NCBI RefSeq assembly: GCF_017565765.1
Contig: NZ_JAGDYP010000004.1
Span: 160,606 to 224,605, forward strand
Direction of reading: 5' to 3'
Origin: Capnocytophaga bilenii
GTDB taxonomy: Bacteria > Bacteroidota > Bacteroidia > Flavobacteriales > Flavobacteriaceae
Length of the DNA: 64,000 nt
Part shown: positions 54,522-63,543 of the stretch, one piece after another
Position numbering within the stretch: position 1 is the first letter of the stretch
Layout: every line of letters starts with the position of its first letter
Notes under the pieces: model-generated
What the model saw: the letters and a program-made list of their open reading frames with translations, nothing else
Databases searched by the model: none
What the model was told of the DNA's origin: nothing
Position numbers and translations under genes: made by a program

Positions 54522-55742
54522 ATGAATATACAAAACCTTTTTAAAATAGCGTGGCGTGCCCTTTTACTCAATAAAACAAGGGCTATGCTTACGATGCTGG
54601 GCATCATCATTGGGGTGGGCTCAGTGATAACAATGCTTGCCATTGGCGAGGGCTCTAAGAAGAGCATCAAGGAAAATATCTCTAAAATGGGTACTAATAT
54701 GCTCAATATCCGTCCGGGGGCAGGTATGATGGGCGGGGTGCGTATGAGTATGAGCGATATGCAATCGCTGAAGATGACCGATTACGAAGCCCTCAAAAAA
54801 GAAGGTACTCTGCTGAAATATGTGTCGCCGGTGGTAAGTGGCAACGGACAAAGTATAGCAGGGGGCAACAACTGGCCTACCTCTATCTACGGCGTAAATA
54901 CGGAATACTTGCCTATACGCGAGTGGAGTGTGGCTGAAGGGAGTATGTTTGGTGAAGATGAAATTACTAACTTTGCTAAAGTAGCCGTGATAGGGCAAAC
55001 AGTGGCAAAGAACCTCTTTACTAATGGCGAAAACCCTATAGGGCAAACCATACGCTTTAAGAATATCCCTTTTAAAGTGATTGGTATCCTTACCAAAAAA
55101 GGAGAAAGCAACTTTGGTCAAGACCAAGACGATGTGATTATCGCTCCTTACACTACGGTACAAAAGCGTATTTTGGCACAAACATTCTTGCAGAGTATTG
55201 TGGCTTCGGTGATAGAAGAAAGCCAGTCGGAGAATGCGGTAAACCAAGTGAAGAAGATTTTGGAGCGCACGCATAACCTTTCGGCTGCGCAAGAGAATGA
55301 TTTCAATGTGTTTTCGCAACAAGAGCTCATCAGTACATTTAGCTCTACCAGCGAGATGCTTACCGTGTTATTGGTAGCTATTGCTAGCATTTCGCTCATC
55401 GTGGGGGGTATAGGCATTATGAACATTATGTACGTATCGGTAAAAGAGCGTACTAAGGAAATAGGCTTGCGTATGGCTATTGGGGCTAAGGGTAAGGACA
55501 TCTTGGCGCAGTTTCTTATCGAGTCGGTGCTTATTAGTATTACGGGGGGTGTTCTGGGGGTAATTATTGGCTTATTGGCAACGATAGGTGTATCGTTGTT
55601 TATAGGCTGGCCTGTAAGTATCACCTTGTATTCTATTGTAATATCCTTTTTGGTATGTACTATTACAGGGGTATTCTTTGGTTGGTATCCTGCCCGCAAA
55701 GCAGCCGAGTTAGAGCCTATTAGTGCATTGAGATACGAGTAA
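54522..55742 (+). CDS. ABC transporter permease (MacB-type)
   Basis: 406 residues. N-terminal membrane helix at about 20-42 (LTMLGIIIGVGSVITML), a large periplasmic MacB core domain (about 50-245), then the FtsX-like three helices (ISLIVGGIGIMNIMYVSVKE, GVLGVIIGLLATIGVSL, GVFFGWYPARKAAELEPISA). Partner of the ATPase at 50159. It has lost its direct link with the ATPase gene; transcription now depends on the KilA-N gene upstream or on an unseen promoter. Confidence 0.93.
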   Translation: MNIQNLFKIAWRALLLNKTRAMLTMLGIIIGVGSVITMLAIGEGSKKSIKENISKMGTNMLNIRPGAGMMGGVRMSMSDMQSLKMTDYEALKKEGTLLKYVSPVVSGNGQSIAGGNNWPTSIYGVNTEYLPIREWSVAEGSMFGEDEITNFAKVAVIGQTVAKNLFTNGENPIGQTIRFKNIPFKVIGILTKKGESNFGQDQDDVIIAPYTTVQKRILAQTFLQSIVASVIEESQSENAVNQVKKILERTHNLSAAQENDFNVFSQQELISTFSSTSEMLTVLLVAIASISLIVGGIGIMNIMYVSVKERTKEIGLRMAIGAKGKDILAQFLIESVLISITGGVLGVIIGLLATIGVSLFIGWPVSITLYSIVISFLVCTITGVFFGWYPARKAAELEPISALRYE

Positions 55743-55759
55743 CAATAATATATTAAAAG

Positions 55760-56968
55760 ATGAATCAGAAAGAAGAGTTTTTGAAATACCAAGCACCTAC
55801 TTCGCCTTATCCAAGGTTGTTGGAGGTAGAGCGCGCTGAGGGTAGCTATATTTACACTACCGATGGCAAAAAGTACTTAGATTTTGTAGCAGGAGTATCG
55901 GCTTGTACTTTAGGGCATTGCCACCCCAAAGTAGTAGAAGCTATACAAAAACAGTGTGCTACTTATATGCACGTAATGGTGTATGGTGAGTATGTGCAAA
56001 AGCCAGCAGTAGATTTTTGCCAGCTTCTTGCCCAGCAACTTCCTCCTTCGCTCAATACTACTTATTTGGTTAATTCGGGTACTGAAGCTATTGAAGGTTC
56101 GCTGAAGTTGGCTAAGCGCATTACAGGCAGAACACAACTAATAGCTGCTAAGAATGCTTATCACGGCAATACGCAAGGCTCAATGAGCCTAATGGGGTAT
56201 GAAGAGCGCAAACGCCCCTTCCGCCCTTTATTGCCCGATGTAGATTTTATAGAGTTTAACAACGAAGCCGATTTGGCTAAAATTACTGAGCGTACCGCAG
56301 GTGTATTATTAGAGAGTATTCAAGGAGGGGCAGGCTTTATAGAACCTGTGAATGATTATCTTATCAAGGTAAAAAAACGCTGTGAAGAAGTAGGGGCTAT
56401 GCTTATTATAGATGAAATACAACCAGGTTTTGGTCGTACGGGTAAGCTCTTTGGTTTTCAAAACTATGGTATTGTACCTGATATTATTGCCATAGGGAAG
56501 GGAATGGCAAGTGGTATGCCTGTTGGGGCTTTTGTATCGTCATACGAGCGTATGCAGCTTTTGGCGCATAATCCTAAGATGGGGCATATTACTACTTTTG
56601 GCGGTAACCCTGTAATAGCAGCAGCCTCATTGGTTACATTACAAGAACTGCTCACTACCAACCTGATGGAAGATACACTTCGCAAAGAACGCCTTTTTAG
56701 GCAATACCTTCAGCACCCTCTTATTGAGAGCATCAATGGTCGCGGACTAATGCTTGCTGTGATAGTACCTTCTGCTGAAATAGCTAATTACGTGGTTGAA
56801 TATTGTCAAGATAACGGACTGATAGTTTATTGGTTACTTTTTGAGCTTCGTGCTGTACGACTATCGCCACCGCTTACCCTTACCGATGAAGAAATTAAGG
56901 AGGGTTGTGATATTATTATTGAAGCTTTAGAGAGTTACACACTTCAGTGTAAAGCTATTGGTGATTAA
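55760..56968 (+). CDS. Class III PLP aminotransferase (acetylornithine/ornithine type)
   Basis: 402 residues. PLP fold type I: LVNSGTEAIEGSLKLAKR (105-120), LIIDEIQPGFGRTGKL with Asp218, and Schiff-base Lys247 in IAIGKGMASG. Family members transfer amino groups from ornithine-like substrates; ArgD-like, but arginine genes are not near, so the substrate is open. Terminator follows. Confidence 0.92.
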   Translation: MNQKEEFLKYQAPTSPYPRLLEVERAEGSYIYTTDGKKYLDFVAGVSACTLGHCHPKVVEAIQKQCATYMHVMVYGEYVQKPAVDFCQLLAQQLPPSLNTTYLVNSGTEAIEGSLKLAKRITGRTQLIAAKNAYHGNTQGSMSLMGYEERKRPFRPLLPDVDFIEFNNEADLAKITERTAGVLLESIQGGAGFIEPVNDYLIKVKKRCEEVGAMLIIDEIQPGFGRTGKLFGFQNYGIVPDIIAIGKGMASGMPVGAFVSSYERMQLLAHNPKMGHITTFGGNPVIAAASLVTLQELLTTNLMEDTLRKERLFRQYLQHPLIESINGRGLMLAVIVPSAEIANYVVEYCQDNGLIVYWLLFELRAVRLSPPLTLTDEEIKEGCDIIIEALESYTLQCKAIGD

Positions 56969-56990
56969 TAATACTAACTATCAGAATCAT

Positions 56991-57027
56991 AAAAAAAGAG
57001 GCTGCTTTTTAAGGCAGCCTTTTTTTA
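56991..57027. terminator. Bidirectional terminator between aminotransferase and trpGD
   Basis: AGGCTGC (56999-57005) with GCAGCCT (57014-57020), A-run before and T-run after. Confidence 0.85.
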
Positions 57028-58656
57028 TTACATTATGTATTTCAGGTAATACTCATATACTTTTCCGCTTTCTAAAGCCTCTTCTATCAATGCTTTAGCA
57101 TCAGCGGGGTGTTTTACTACTTCAGCAGTATAAAGAGCAAACATAGCATTTAGTACAATTATATCGCGTTTAGCCGATTTTTCTTCGCCTTTCAAAATAC
57201 GCAATAGTATTTCGGCATTTTCATCGGGAGAACCTCCTTCAATATCGGCGTGAAAAGCCCGCTTGAAGCCAAACATTTCGGGGGCAATGGTATATTCTAA
57301 AATCTTACCATCTTTTATCTCTACTATTTTAGTTTCATCGCAGATAGAAATCTCGTCTAAGCCATCATTACCTCGCACCACTAAGGCGTGTTTTCTGCCT
57401 AAAAGTTTTAGTGTTTCGGCATAGAGGCGCATTACGGGTTCGTGGTATAAGCCTACTAACTGGTATTTTAGTTTTGTATTGGGGTGCAATAAAGGTCCTA
57501 ATACATTGAACACTGTGCGTATTCCTAATCGCTGGCGTACCTCTTTCACTTCGCCTACTAAAGGGTGGAAGAAAGGAGCGTGAAAGAAAGCTAATCCTTT
57601 GCTGTCTAACAGGTTTAGTTGCTTCATTAGCGAGGTTACTACCTCTACTCCCAACGAATCTAACACATCGGTACTACCACTTTTGCTTGTAACTGAGCGA
57701 TTGCCGTGTTTAGCTACCTTTACGCCCAAAGCCCCCACAATAAAGGCTACAGAAGTAGAGATATTAATCGTTTTAAGTCCATCGCCACCTGTACCACAAA
57801 GGTCTATCATAGGGCGTTCATCGGCGAAAGTAGTACTATAAGCCAAAATGTTCTTTACAAAAGCGGTAAGCGACTCGGGGTATAGGCTTTTTTCAGAAAT
57901 CAATACTAAAAGGGCTCCTAATTGCACTATATCGTAGTGTTTTTTGTTGATAACGGCGCATATTTCCTTAAAGTCGGTGTCTGAAAGGGGTAGGTTATCT
58001 TGCAGTTTTTTCAAGTACTTGCTACATACGGCATTAGCTATAAGGCGTTCGCGCTCGTTATTGGCATCTACGTTTTCATCGGGCAGTGTGCCCACCAAGA
58101 AGTTTTTGATGATATTTTTGCCGTATTGTGTAAAGAACGATTCGGGGTGAAACTGTATGCTGTAAATGGGTTTCCAACGGTGTTCCATCGCCATAATTAC
58201 CCCATCGGTAGAAAGGGCAGTAACTTTGAGGGTATCGGGTAACCCACGTTTGCTCACGTAGAGTGAGTGATAGCGCATTACCTCGAAGTTTTTAGGCAAT
58301 CCTCTAAAAAGCACTGAATTTTCATCAGTGACGGTAATTTCGGAAGTTTTGCCGTGCAAAGGTTCGCTTAGTCGTGCTACAGTAGCACCATTTACCAGTC
58401 CTAATGCTTGATGTCCTAAACAAATGCCCAAGATAGGAATATTATCTATCTGCTGTAGTATCTCTAAGCAGACCTTGCTGTTTTTAGGGTGTTTAGGTCC
58501 TGGAGAGAGGACTATATGCGAGGGGTTCATCTTTCTGATGTCGGTAAGGGTAATTTGGTCGTTGCGCACTGTTTTGACCTCCTCTACAGTAAGTTCTTGC
58601 AAGTATTGCGCTACGTTATATACAAAAGAGTCGTAATTATCTATTAGTAAAATCAT
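57028..58656 (-). CDS. trpGD: Fused anthranilate synthase component II / anthranilate phosphoribosyltransferase
   Basis: 542 residues. Residues 1-185 are a TrpG glutaminase with nucleophile Cys79 (GICLGHQAL), and His170 and Glu172 (SIQFHPES). Residues 205-542 are TrpD with CGTGGDGLKTINIS (288-300) and RGNDGLDEIS; the linker is short. TrpG feeds ammonia to TrpE and TrpD makes phosphoribosyl anthranilate. Separate trpG and trpD genes are the rule in this phylum as far as I recall, so the fusion is worth noting. The start overlaps the trpE stop by 4 bases. Confidence 0.95.
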   Translation of the reverse strand: MILLIDNYDSFVYNVAQYLQELTVEEVKTVRNDQITLTDIRKMNPSHIVLSPGPKHPKNSKVCLEILQQIDNIPILGICLGHQALGLVNGATVARLSEPLHGKTSEITVTDENSVLFRGLPKNFEVMRYHSLYVSKRGLPDTLKVTALSTDGVIMAMEHRWKPIYSIQFHPESFFTQYGKNIIKNFLVGTLPDENVDANNERERLIANAVCSKYLKKLQDNLPLSDTDFKEICAVINKKHYDIVQLGALLVLISEKSLYPESLTAFVKNILAYSTTFADERPMIDLCGTGGDGLKTINISTSVAFIVGALGVKVAKHGNRSVTSKSGSTDVLDSLGVEVVTSLMKQLNLLDSKGLAFFHAPFFHPLVGEVKEVRQRLGIRTVFNVLGPLLHPNTKLKYQLVGLYHEPVMRLYAETLKLLGRKHALVVRGNDGLDEISICDETKIVEIKDGKILEYTIAPEMFGFKRAFHADIEGGSPDENAEILLRILKGEEKSAKRDIIVLNAMFALYTAEVVKHPADAKALIEEALESGKVYEYYLKYIM

Positions 58657-59936
58657 TGTTCTATACAGTTTTTGGTAAAAATATTCAATATAGAGGCACG
58701 TTTGTGAGTGATTTCGGCATATTCACTATCCTGAGCTGAGTCATATACTATTCCTGCGCCTGCTTGGATGTATATTTTATGTTTTTCGTCCTCTTCTTCG
58801 TATCTATTTGCTTCAAAAAAGGCACTACGTATTACAATTGCGAGCTGTACATTGCCATTGAAGTGCAAAAATCCTATGCCTCCCCCATAAGCATTGCGTT
58901 TGTAGCTTTCGAGTTCAGCAATGATTTCCATAGCTCGTATTTTGGGTGCCCCGCTAAGCGTACCGGCAGGGAATACGGAAGCAATGACTTCAAATACTGA
59001 AACATCTTTTCGCATTTGCCCATATACATCTGAAACGATATGAATTACGTGCTCGAACTGCTTGATGTACATCATATTTCTTACTTGTACGCTTCCTGTT
59101 TCGGCAAACTTGCCAATATCGTTGCGTGCCAAATCTACCAGCATACGGTGTTCGGCACATTCTTTAGGGTTATTTAAAAGTTCTTCGGCAATAAGTACAT
59201 CTTCATTGGCATCTTTACCACGAGGGCGAGTTCCTGCAATAGGGGCTATATATATGGTATCGGATTTTATATCTACCAACACTTCGGGGCTTGAACCTAC
59301 CACATCGCCATAAGGGGTAGGGAAGTGAAACATATAGGGTGAAGGATTTGCTTCTGACAGCAAAGTGTAAAAATCTAACGAACTCATATCACTTTCTAAA
59401 CAAAGTTGTTCGCTGAGCACCACCTGAAACACATCGCCTGCCCCAATATACTCTTTTGCTCGTTGTACAGCCCTATAAAAGTGATTGCGCTCTTGGTTTA
59501 AATCGGTATGGATATGATAAAAAGGAGTTTTTTTATCTGTTGAGGTAATTGGGGTATTACTCTTGAGAAGTGGCTGGTAATAAGTAGCTTCATTGCCGTA
59601 GAACGAATATACTTTGCTCATCTTGGAATAGTGCAAGTAAGCCTTTGCATTGGCAAAGATAAAGGCAGGAAATTCATACTGTTGTTCTTCTTTTACGGGG
59701 AGTGTTTCGAAGAAATGAATACACTCATAAGCAAATACGCCGAAGAGTCCTGCAAAGGGAGCGATGGAGTTTTGTTGCTGGTAATAATGTTCTAAGGCGC
59801 TGTAAGAATAGTCGTTGGCGGTGATATAGTTGCAATCGATACCGATAATAATCTGGTTGATATCCTCAGCTAAATAGGAGTTGGGGAACTGTTCTCTAAT
59901 AATGTTGTAATAATAAAGGGGTTTCTCTGTAAGCAT
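58653..59936 (-). CDS. trpE: Anthranilate synthase component I
   Basis: 427 residues from ATG 59936 (MLTEKPLYYYNIIREQFPNS). A longer frame would begin before the promoter at 59985-60014, so it is rejected. Chorismate-binding signatures: ARNDIGKFAETGSVQV, PAGTLSGAPKIRAMEIIAEL, and YIQAGAGIVYDSAQDSEYAE. It uses chorismate and the ammonia from TrpG. First gene of a trpE-trpGD pair; trpB and trpA are about 48 kb away. Confidence 0.93.
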   Translation of the reverse strand: MLTEKPLYYYNIIREQFPNSYLAEDINQIIIGIDCNYITANDYSYSALEHYYQQQNSIAPFAGLFGVFAYECIHFFETLPVKEEQQYEFPAFIFANAKAYLHYSKMSKVYSFYGNEATYYQPLLKSNTPITSTDKKTPFYHIHTDLNQERNHFYRAVQRAKEYIGAGDVFQVVLSEQLCLESDMSSLDFYTLLSEANPSPYMFHFPTPYGDVVGSSPEVLVDIKSDTIYIAPIAGTRPRGKDANEDVLIAEELLNNPKECAEHRMLVDLARNDIGKFAETGSVQVRNMMYIKQFEHVIHIVSDVYGQMRKDVSVFEVIASVFPAGTLSGAPKIRAMEIIAELESYKRNAYGGGIGFLHFNGNVQLAIVIRSAFFEANRYEEEDEKHKIYIQAGAGIVYDSAQDSEYAEITHKRASILNIFTKNCIEQ

Positions 59937-59984
59937 AAATATAATTGTTAGATGCGAGCCGTAGGGGCTGTTTTTTATTAACTG

Positions 59985-60014
59985 CAAAGGTAGTAATAAC
60001 TTTTCAATTGGCAA
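59985..60014 (-). promoter_or_regulatory. Promoter for trpE-trpGD
   Basis: On the minus strand TTG (60012-60014), 19 bases, TACCTTTG (59985-59992), about 50 bases before the trpE start. The leader has a weak AGCC/GGCT hairpin; I see no tryptophan leader peptide. Confidence 0.75.
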
Positions 60015-60049
60015 TTACTATATCAAAAACAATTGGCTTTGGAGGGGGA

Positions 60050-60089
60050 GAATTTTGAATTCTGAATTTTGAATTTTGAATTTTGAATT
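60050..60089. repeat. GAATTTT heptad array
   Basis: Tandem GAATTTT/GAATTCT units. Further arrays lie at 60150-60169, 60362-60392 and 60562-60592 in this spacer, each in front of a GGGGGTAGAAAA segment and a hairpin. Confidence 0.85.
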
Positions 60090-60091
60090 GG

Positions 60092-60250
60092 GGGTGTCCG
60101 AAAAGTTTTGTTTTGTGAGGGCGATTGGCTGCAAGCTCGCACCAGCGGTGAATTTTGAATTTTGAATTGGGGGTAGAAAAACTTTGGCAAACTCTGAAAG
60201 TTTGCCAAAGTGTGTGGCGCAATCGTGCTTTTAAAACTTTTCGGACACCC
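60092..60250. repeat. 18-bp perfect inverted terminal repeats, 159-bp unit
   Basis: GGGTGTCCGAAAAGTTTT (60092-60109) is the exact reverse complement of 60233-60250. Between them lie a CTGCAAGCTCGCACCAGCG module, heptads and one covarying hairpin. Related arms occur at 8293-8308 and 35571-35586. The form is MITE-like. Confidence 0.8.
60181..60211. repeat. Perfect 13-bp-stem hairpin, type G:C (copy 1)
   Basis: ACTTTGGCAAACT, loop CTGAA, AGTTTGCCAAAGT. Same as the hairpins at 4.5 kb but with the T:A pair at stem position 7 replaced by G:C on both strands. Confidence 0.9.
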
Positions 60251-60252
60251 TC

Positions 60253-60319
60253 TGTGTGGCGCAATCTCTTCAAAAAAGGAGGTATGTCGCAATTGTACTA
60301 TTAATTCGCTTATCCTTCG
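60253..60319. repeat. 67-bp direct repeat, copy 1
   Basis: Identical to 60436-60502 (offset 183). It includes GGCGCAATCTCTTC and GGTATGTCGCAATTGTACTA, the reverse form of the start of the 48.5-kb tandem units. Confidence 0.9.
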
Positions 60320-60405
60320 CTAAACCTTCGCTAAACCTTCGCTCAAGGTTCGCTGGGGAATAATTTTGAATTTTGAATTCTGAATTTTGAATTGGGGGTA
60401 GAAAA

Positions 60406-60436
60406 ACTTTGGCAAACTCTGAAAGTTTGCCAAAGT
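60406..60436. repeat. Perfect 13-bp-stem hairpin, type G:C (copy 2)
   Basis: Same as 60181-60211. Confidence 0.9.
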
Positions 60437-60502
60437 GTGTGGCGCAATCTCTTCAAAAAAGGAGGTATGTCGCAATTGTACTATTAATTCGCTTATCCTT
60501 CG
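60436..60502. repeat. 67-bp direct repeat, copy 2
   Basis: Identical to 60253-60319, directly after a hairpin and before the 40-bp core. Confidence 0.9.
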
Positions 60503-60503
60503 T

Positions 60504-60543
60504 CACATACTCGGCTGTGCCAGCTCGCCGACTTTCCTTCGCT
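60504..60543 (-). repeat. 40-bp interspersed repeat core
   Basis: Identical to 32847-32886 and the reverse complement of 4524-4563. Confidence 0.9.
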
Positions 60544-60606
60544 TATCCTTCGCTCGCGAATAATTATGAATTATGAATTATGAATTTTGAATTGGGGGGT
60601 AGAAAA

Positions 60607-60637
60607 ACTTTGGCAAACTCTGAAAGTTTGCCAAAGT
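60607..60637. repeat. Perfect 13-bp-stem hairpin, type G:C (copy 3)
   Basis: Same as 60181-60211. From here to the -7 element TATCTTTG at 60719-60726 there is G-rich then AT-rich DNA without further repeats. Confidence 0.9.
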
Positions 60638-60718
60638 GTGTGGCGCACGGGTAGCGCACGGGGTGGCGGAGGGAGAGAAAATAATTTTGTGCAGAGCTAT
60701 ATATTCAATAAAAACGGG

Positions 60719-60726
60719 TATCTTTG
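60719..60726 (+). promoter_or_regulatory. -7 element for the esterase gene
   Basis: TATCTTTG 36 bases before the start. No clear -33. Confidence 0.5.
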
Positions 60727-60762
60727 CACCATAAACCAATAAGGCAATAAAAATAACCAACA

Positions 60763-62829
60763 ATGAAAAAACAATTATTTCTTCTTTTTCTGTTATTAAG
60801 CTTTATAGGCTGTGCGCAGAAAAAAACTATCAAAGTAGCTTGTGTGGGCAATAGCATTACTTATGGCTATTTGCTTGAAAACCGCGAACGCGATGCTTAT
60901 CCGGCGGTACTGCAACGCGCATTGGGAAAGCCGTATTTGGTGGGGAATTTTGGAAAATCGGGGGCTACCTTGCTAAGCAAAGGTCATCGCCCTTATATAG
61001 AACAAGAGGAATACAAGCAAGCGCTTGCTTTTGGGGCTGATATAGTGGTGATTCACTTGGGTATCAACGATACTGACCCGCGCAACTGGCCTAATTATCG
61101 CGATGATTTTATTACTGATTATCTCACTCTTATCAATAGTTTTAAGAAGGTAAACCCGAAGGTGCGCATTCTTATTGCCCTGATGACTCCTATAGGGCAT
61201 ACGCATCCGCGCTTTGAGTCGGGGACTCGTGATTGGCACGAAGAAATACAGGGGGCTATACAGCGCATTGCCGAAGAGGCGAAGGTGCAACTGATAGACT
61301 TCCACAGTCCTTTGTATGCTTACCCACAGCTTTTGCCCGATGCGGTGCACCCTAATGCTGAAGGGGCTGCAAGGATAGCGGAAGTGGTATACAAGGCTAT
61401 CACGGGTAATTATGGGGGGCTGCAACTGCCTGCTTTCTATAGTGATAATATGGTGCTTCAGCACGGCAGACCGCTGGTAATTGAGGGGATTGCTAATGCA
61501 AAGGCACGGGTAGCTATCAGCATAGGAGAACAACAGCTGAGCACTACGGCTACAGACAATGGGCAATGGCAGCTGATATTAGCTCCTTTGAAAGCTAAAG
61601 AAACTTATACGCTAAGCGTTGAGTCGGGGAAGGAGAAGAAGGTGTTTAAGAATATCATAGCGGGCGATGTATGGCTTTGCTCGGGGCAATCGAATATGGA
61701 ATTTACTCTTAGTCAGGCTTCTACAGGGGGTACTGACATTCCGCAAGCTACGTATCCTACTATTCGCTTTTGTGATATGAAAGCGCGCTGGCGTACTGAT
61801 GCTGTGGCGTGGGAGCCTTCAGCTCTTGATAGTATCAATCACTTGCAGTATTTCACTCCTGCCCAGTGGCAGGTGTGCAGCCCTGAGACGGCGGCTCAGT
61901 TTTCGGCAGTAGGCTACTATTTTGGCAAAAAACTTCAAGAAACAACTGATATGCCAATAGGGCTTATCTGTAATGCGGTAGGGGGGTCGCCTACGGAAGC
62001 GTGGGTGGATAGGCATACTCTTGAAAAGCATTTTCCTCGTATTCTCAACGATTGGCGCAACAACGATTTTATAATGGACTGGGTGCGCAAGCGCGCTGGT
62101 GAGAACATTGCTAAAGCAAGCGATAAGAGTCAGCGACATCCTTATGAGCCTTGTTATCTTTACGAGGCGGGGATAGCTCCGTTGAAATCATTGGCTATCA
62201 AGGGGGTAATATGGTATCAAGGGGAATCGAACGCTCATAATAAAGAGGCTTATAGCAAACTGTTTACCTTGCTTGTAGAGAGCTGGCGTGAAACTTGGCA
62301 TCAGCCTGATATGCCTTTTTATTACGTTCAATTATCGAGTATCAACAGACCTTCGTGGGGGTGGTTTAGAGAGGCACAGCGGCGTTTGCTTTACTCGGCT
62401 TCTCATCTGGGAATGGCGGTGTCTTACGACTATGGACACCCTACCGATGTGCACCCTCAAAACAAGCGCCCTATAGGGGAACGGCTGGCTTATTGGGCTC
62501 TTTACGATAGCTACGGGCGCAAAGATATAGTGCCTTCGGGTCCTTTGTGCAAGTCGGTTTCATTCAGAGGTAGTGTGGCTACTCTCTTTTTTGATTACGA
62601 TAAGGGAATGCATAGTGCTGATGGGAAGGCTTTGCGTAGTTTTGAAGTGGCGGGGCGCAATGGTATTTTCTATCCTGCTACAGCAAAAGTGGTGGGTGAA
62701 GCTATAGAGGTGAGCAGCCCTGAGGTTGCGTATCCGCAGCAGGTGCGTTATGGCTTTGCTCCGTTCACCGATGGCAATTTGGTGAATGGTGCGGGACTGC
62801 CTGCCAGCACGTTTGTAAAGGGAAATTAG
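60763..62829 (+). CDS. Two-domain SGNH esterase lipoprotein (GDSL plus sialate O-acetylesterase)
   Basis: 688 residues. SPII signal (lipobox IGCA near residue 17), so it is surface or periplasmic. Domain 1 (about 23-210): GDSL-type SGNH esterase with block I VGNSITYGY, block III HLGINDTDP and block V DAVHPNAEG. Domain 2 (about 220-688): sialate O-acetylesterase with WLCSGQSNMEF, GGSPTEAW and GVIWYQGESNA. Together they could remove acetyl groups from sialic acid or other sugars. No sialidase or nan genes are near. Confidence 0.9.
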   Translation: MKKQLFLLFLLLSFIGCAQKKTIKVACVGNSITYGYLLENRERDAYPAVLQRALGKPYLVGNFGKSGATLLSKGHRPYIEQEEYKQALAFGADIVVIHLGINDTDPRNWPNYRDDFITDYLTLINSFKKVNPKVRILIALMTPIGHTHPRFESGTRDWHEEIQGAIQRIAEEAKVQLIDFHSPLYAYPQLLPDAVHPNAEGAARIAEVVYKAITGNYGGLQLPAFYSDNMVLQHGRPLVIEGIANAKARVAISIGEQQLSTTATDNGQWQLILAPLKAKETYTLSVESGKEKKVFKNIIAGDVWLCSGQSNMEFTLSQASTGGTDIPQATYPTIRFCDMKARWRTDAVAWEPSALDSINHLQYFTPAQWQVCSPETAAQFSAVGYYFGKKLQETTDMPIGLICNAVGGSPTEAWVDRHTLEKHFPRILNDWRNNDFIMDWVRKRAGENIAKASDKSQRHPYEPCYLYEAGIAPLKSLAIKGVIWYQGESNAHNKEAYSKLFTLLVESWRETWHQPDMPFYYVQLSSINRPSWGWFREAQRRLLYSASHLGMAVSYDYGHPTDVHPQNKRPIGERLAYWALYDSYGRKDIVPSGPLCKSVSFRGSVATLFFDYDKGMHSADGKALRSFEVAGRNGIFYPATAKVVGEAIEVSSPEVAYPQQVRYGFAPFTDGNLVNGAGLPASTFVKGN

Positions 62830-62870
62830 CAAATTGGGGAATTAGCAAATTAGGGAATTAGCAAATTAGA

Positions 62871-62951
62871 TGTTTTGGTGTTATTCCTAAAAACCAAATA
62901 TTAGAAACACGAGAAGAGCTAGAAAAATGGAGAAAAAGAGAAAAATGTTAA
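62871..62951 (+). pseudogene. Possible gene remnant
   Basis: In one frame the bases read CFGVIPKNQILETREELEKW, then RKREKC and a stop, with no start codon and a TAG closing it just upstream. The helical, charged sequence looks like the C-terminal end of a protein. It lies directly between AATTAGCAAATT repeats (62823-62868) and the next lipoprotein gene. Confidence 0.3.
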
Positions 62952-63424
62952 AAAAGATGAGACAATTACTAAAAATTAAAGGAATTATAATCATAATTCT
63001 TTTTCTTTTTTCTTGCCAATATAACAAGAACCAAGAAAGTTTTTACATCCAAAGTAGAATAGAAATACGTAATTCTACAGGTTTTTCAGAGTATGAAATG
63101 TATTGTTTTAGGAATAAAGCATATGCTGTAAGAGAGAAAATATATTTTAATTCTTTGGGGAAAGTAGATTCAGTAATGATAAGTTCAGGAATATGCTTTT
63201 ATAGAACTCCTAAAGAAAAACAACTTTCTTTCTCCTTTAGTAATAACGAGGATAAATATCGGAAATATAGTATAAAATTAAATACTTTAAACCATTCTAT
63301 TATAGATGGAATGGATACAATATATAACTTTCAGCAAAAAGAAGGAAAACTATACTATGAGGACAAAAATAGAGGGTCTTTCTATATTTATGAGATAGGA
63401 TTTCTCTTTGGCAAAGAAATATGA
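62927..63424 (+). CDS. Hypothetical small lipoprotein
   Basis: 165 residues at most; ATG at 62927, 62945 or 62957 possible. The basic start is followed by a strong hydrophobic stretch (GIIIIILFLFSC) with lipobox LFSC near residue 30. The mature part is beta-rich, with no family seen. DNA is more AT-rich than the neighbours, which hints at foreign origin. If the upstream remnant is the tail of a lost toxin, this might be an immunity lipoprotein; that is speculation. Confidence 0.65.
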   Translation: MEKKRKMLKKMRQLLKIKGIIIIILFLFSCQYNKNQESFYIQSRIEIRNSTGFSEYEMYCFRNKAYAVREKIYFNSLGKVDSVMISSGICFYRTPKEKQLSFSFSNNEDKYRKYSIKLNTLNHSIIDGMDTIYNFQQKEGKLYYEDKNRGSFYIYEIGFLFGKEI

Positions 63425-63483
63425 CACCGACAATCTCACTTAGGGGTGGAATTGGCAGTTTGGCAGGAATTTAAAATTAATTA

Positions 63484-63513
63484 TTGGCAATTAAACATTA
63501 TTTTGTACCTTTG
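63484..63513 (+). promoter_or_regulatory. Promoter for topA
   Basis: TTG (63484-63486), 19 bases, TACCTTTG (63506-63513), 30 bases before the topA start. Confidence 0.8.
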
Positions 63514-63543
63514 CCCGCAATAACTAAAAAAACATAGAAGCGT

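Noticed and set aside
59937-60014. Longer trpE start
   Set aside because: It would start upstream of the -7 element TACCTTTG; the ATG at 59936 begins a normal TrpE sequence.
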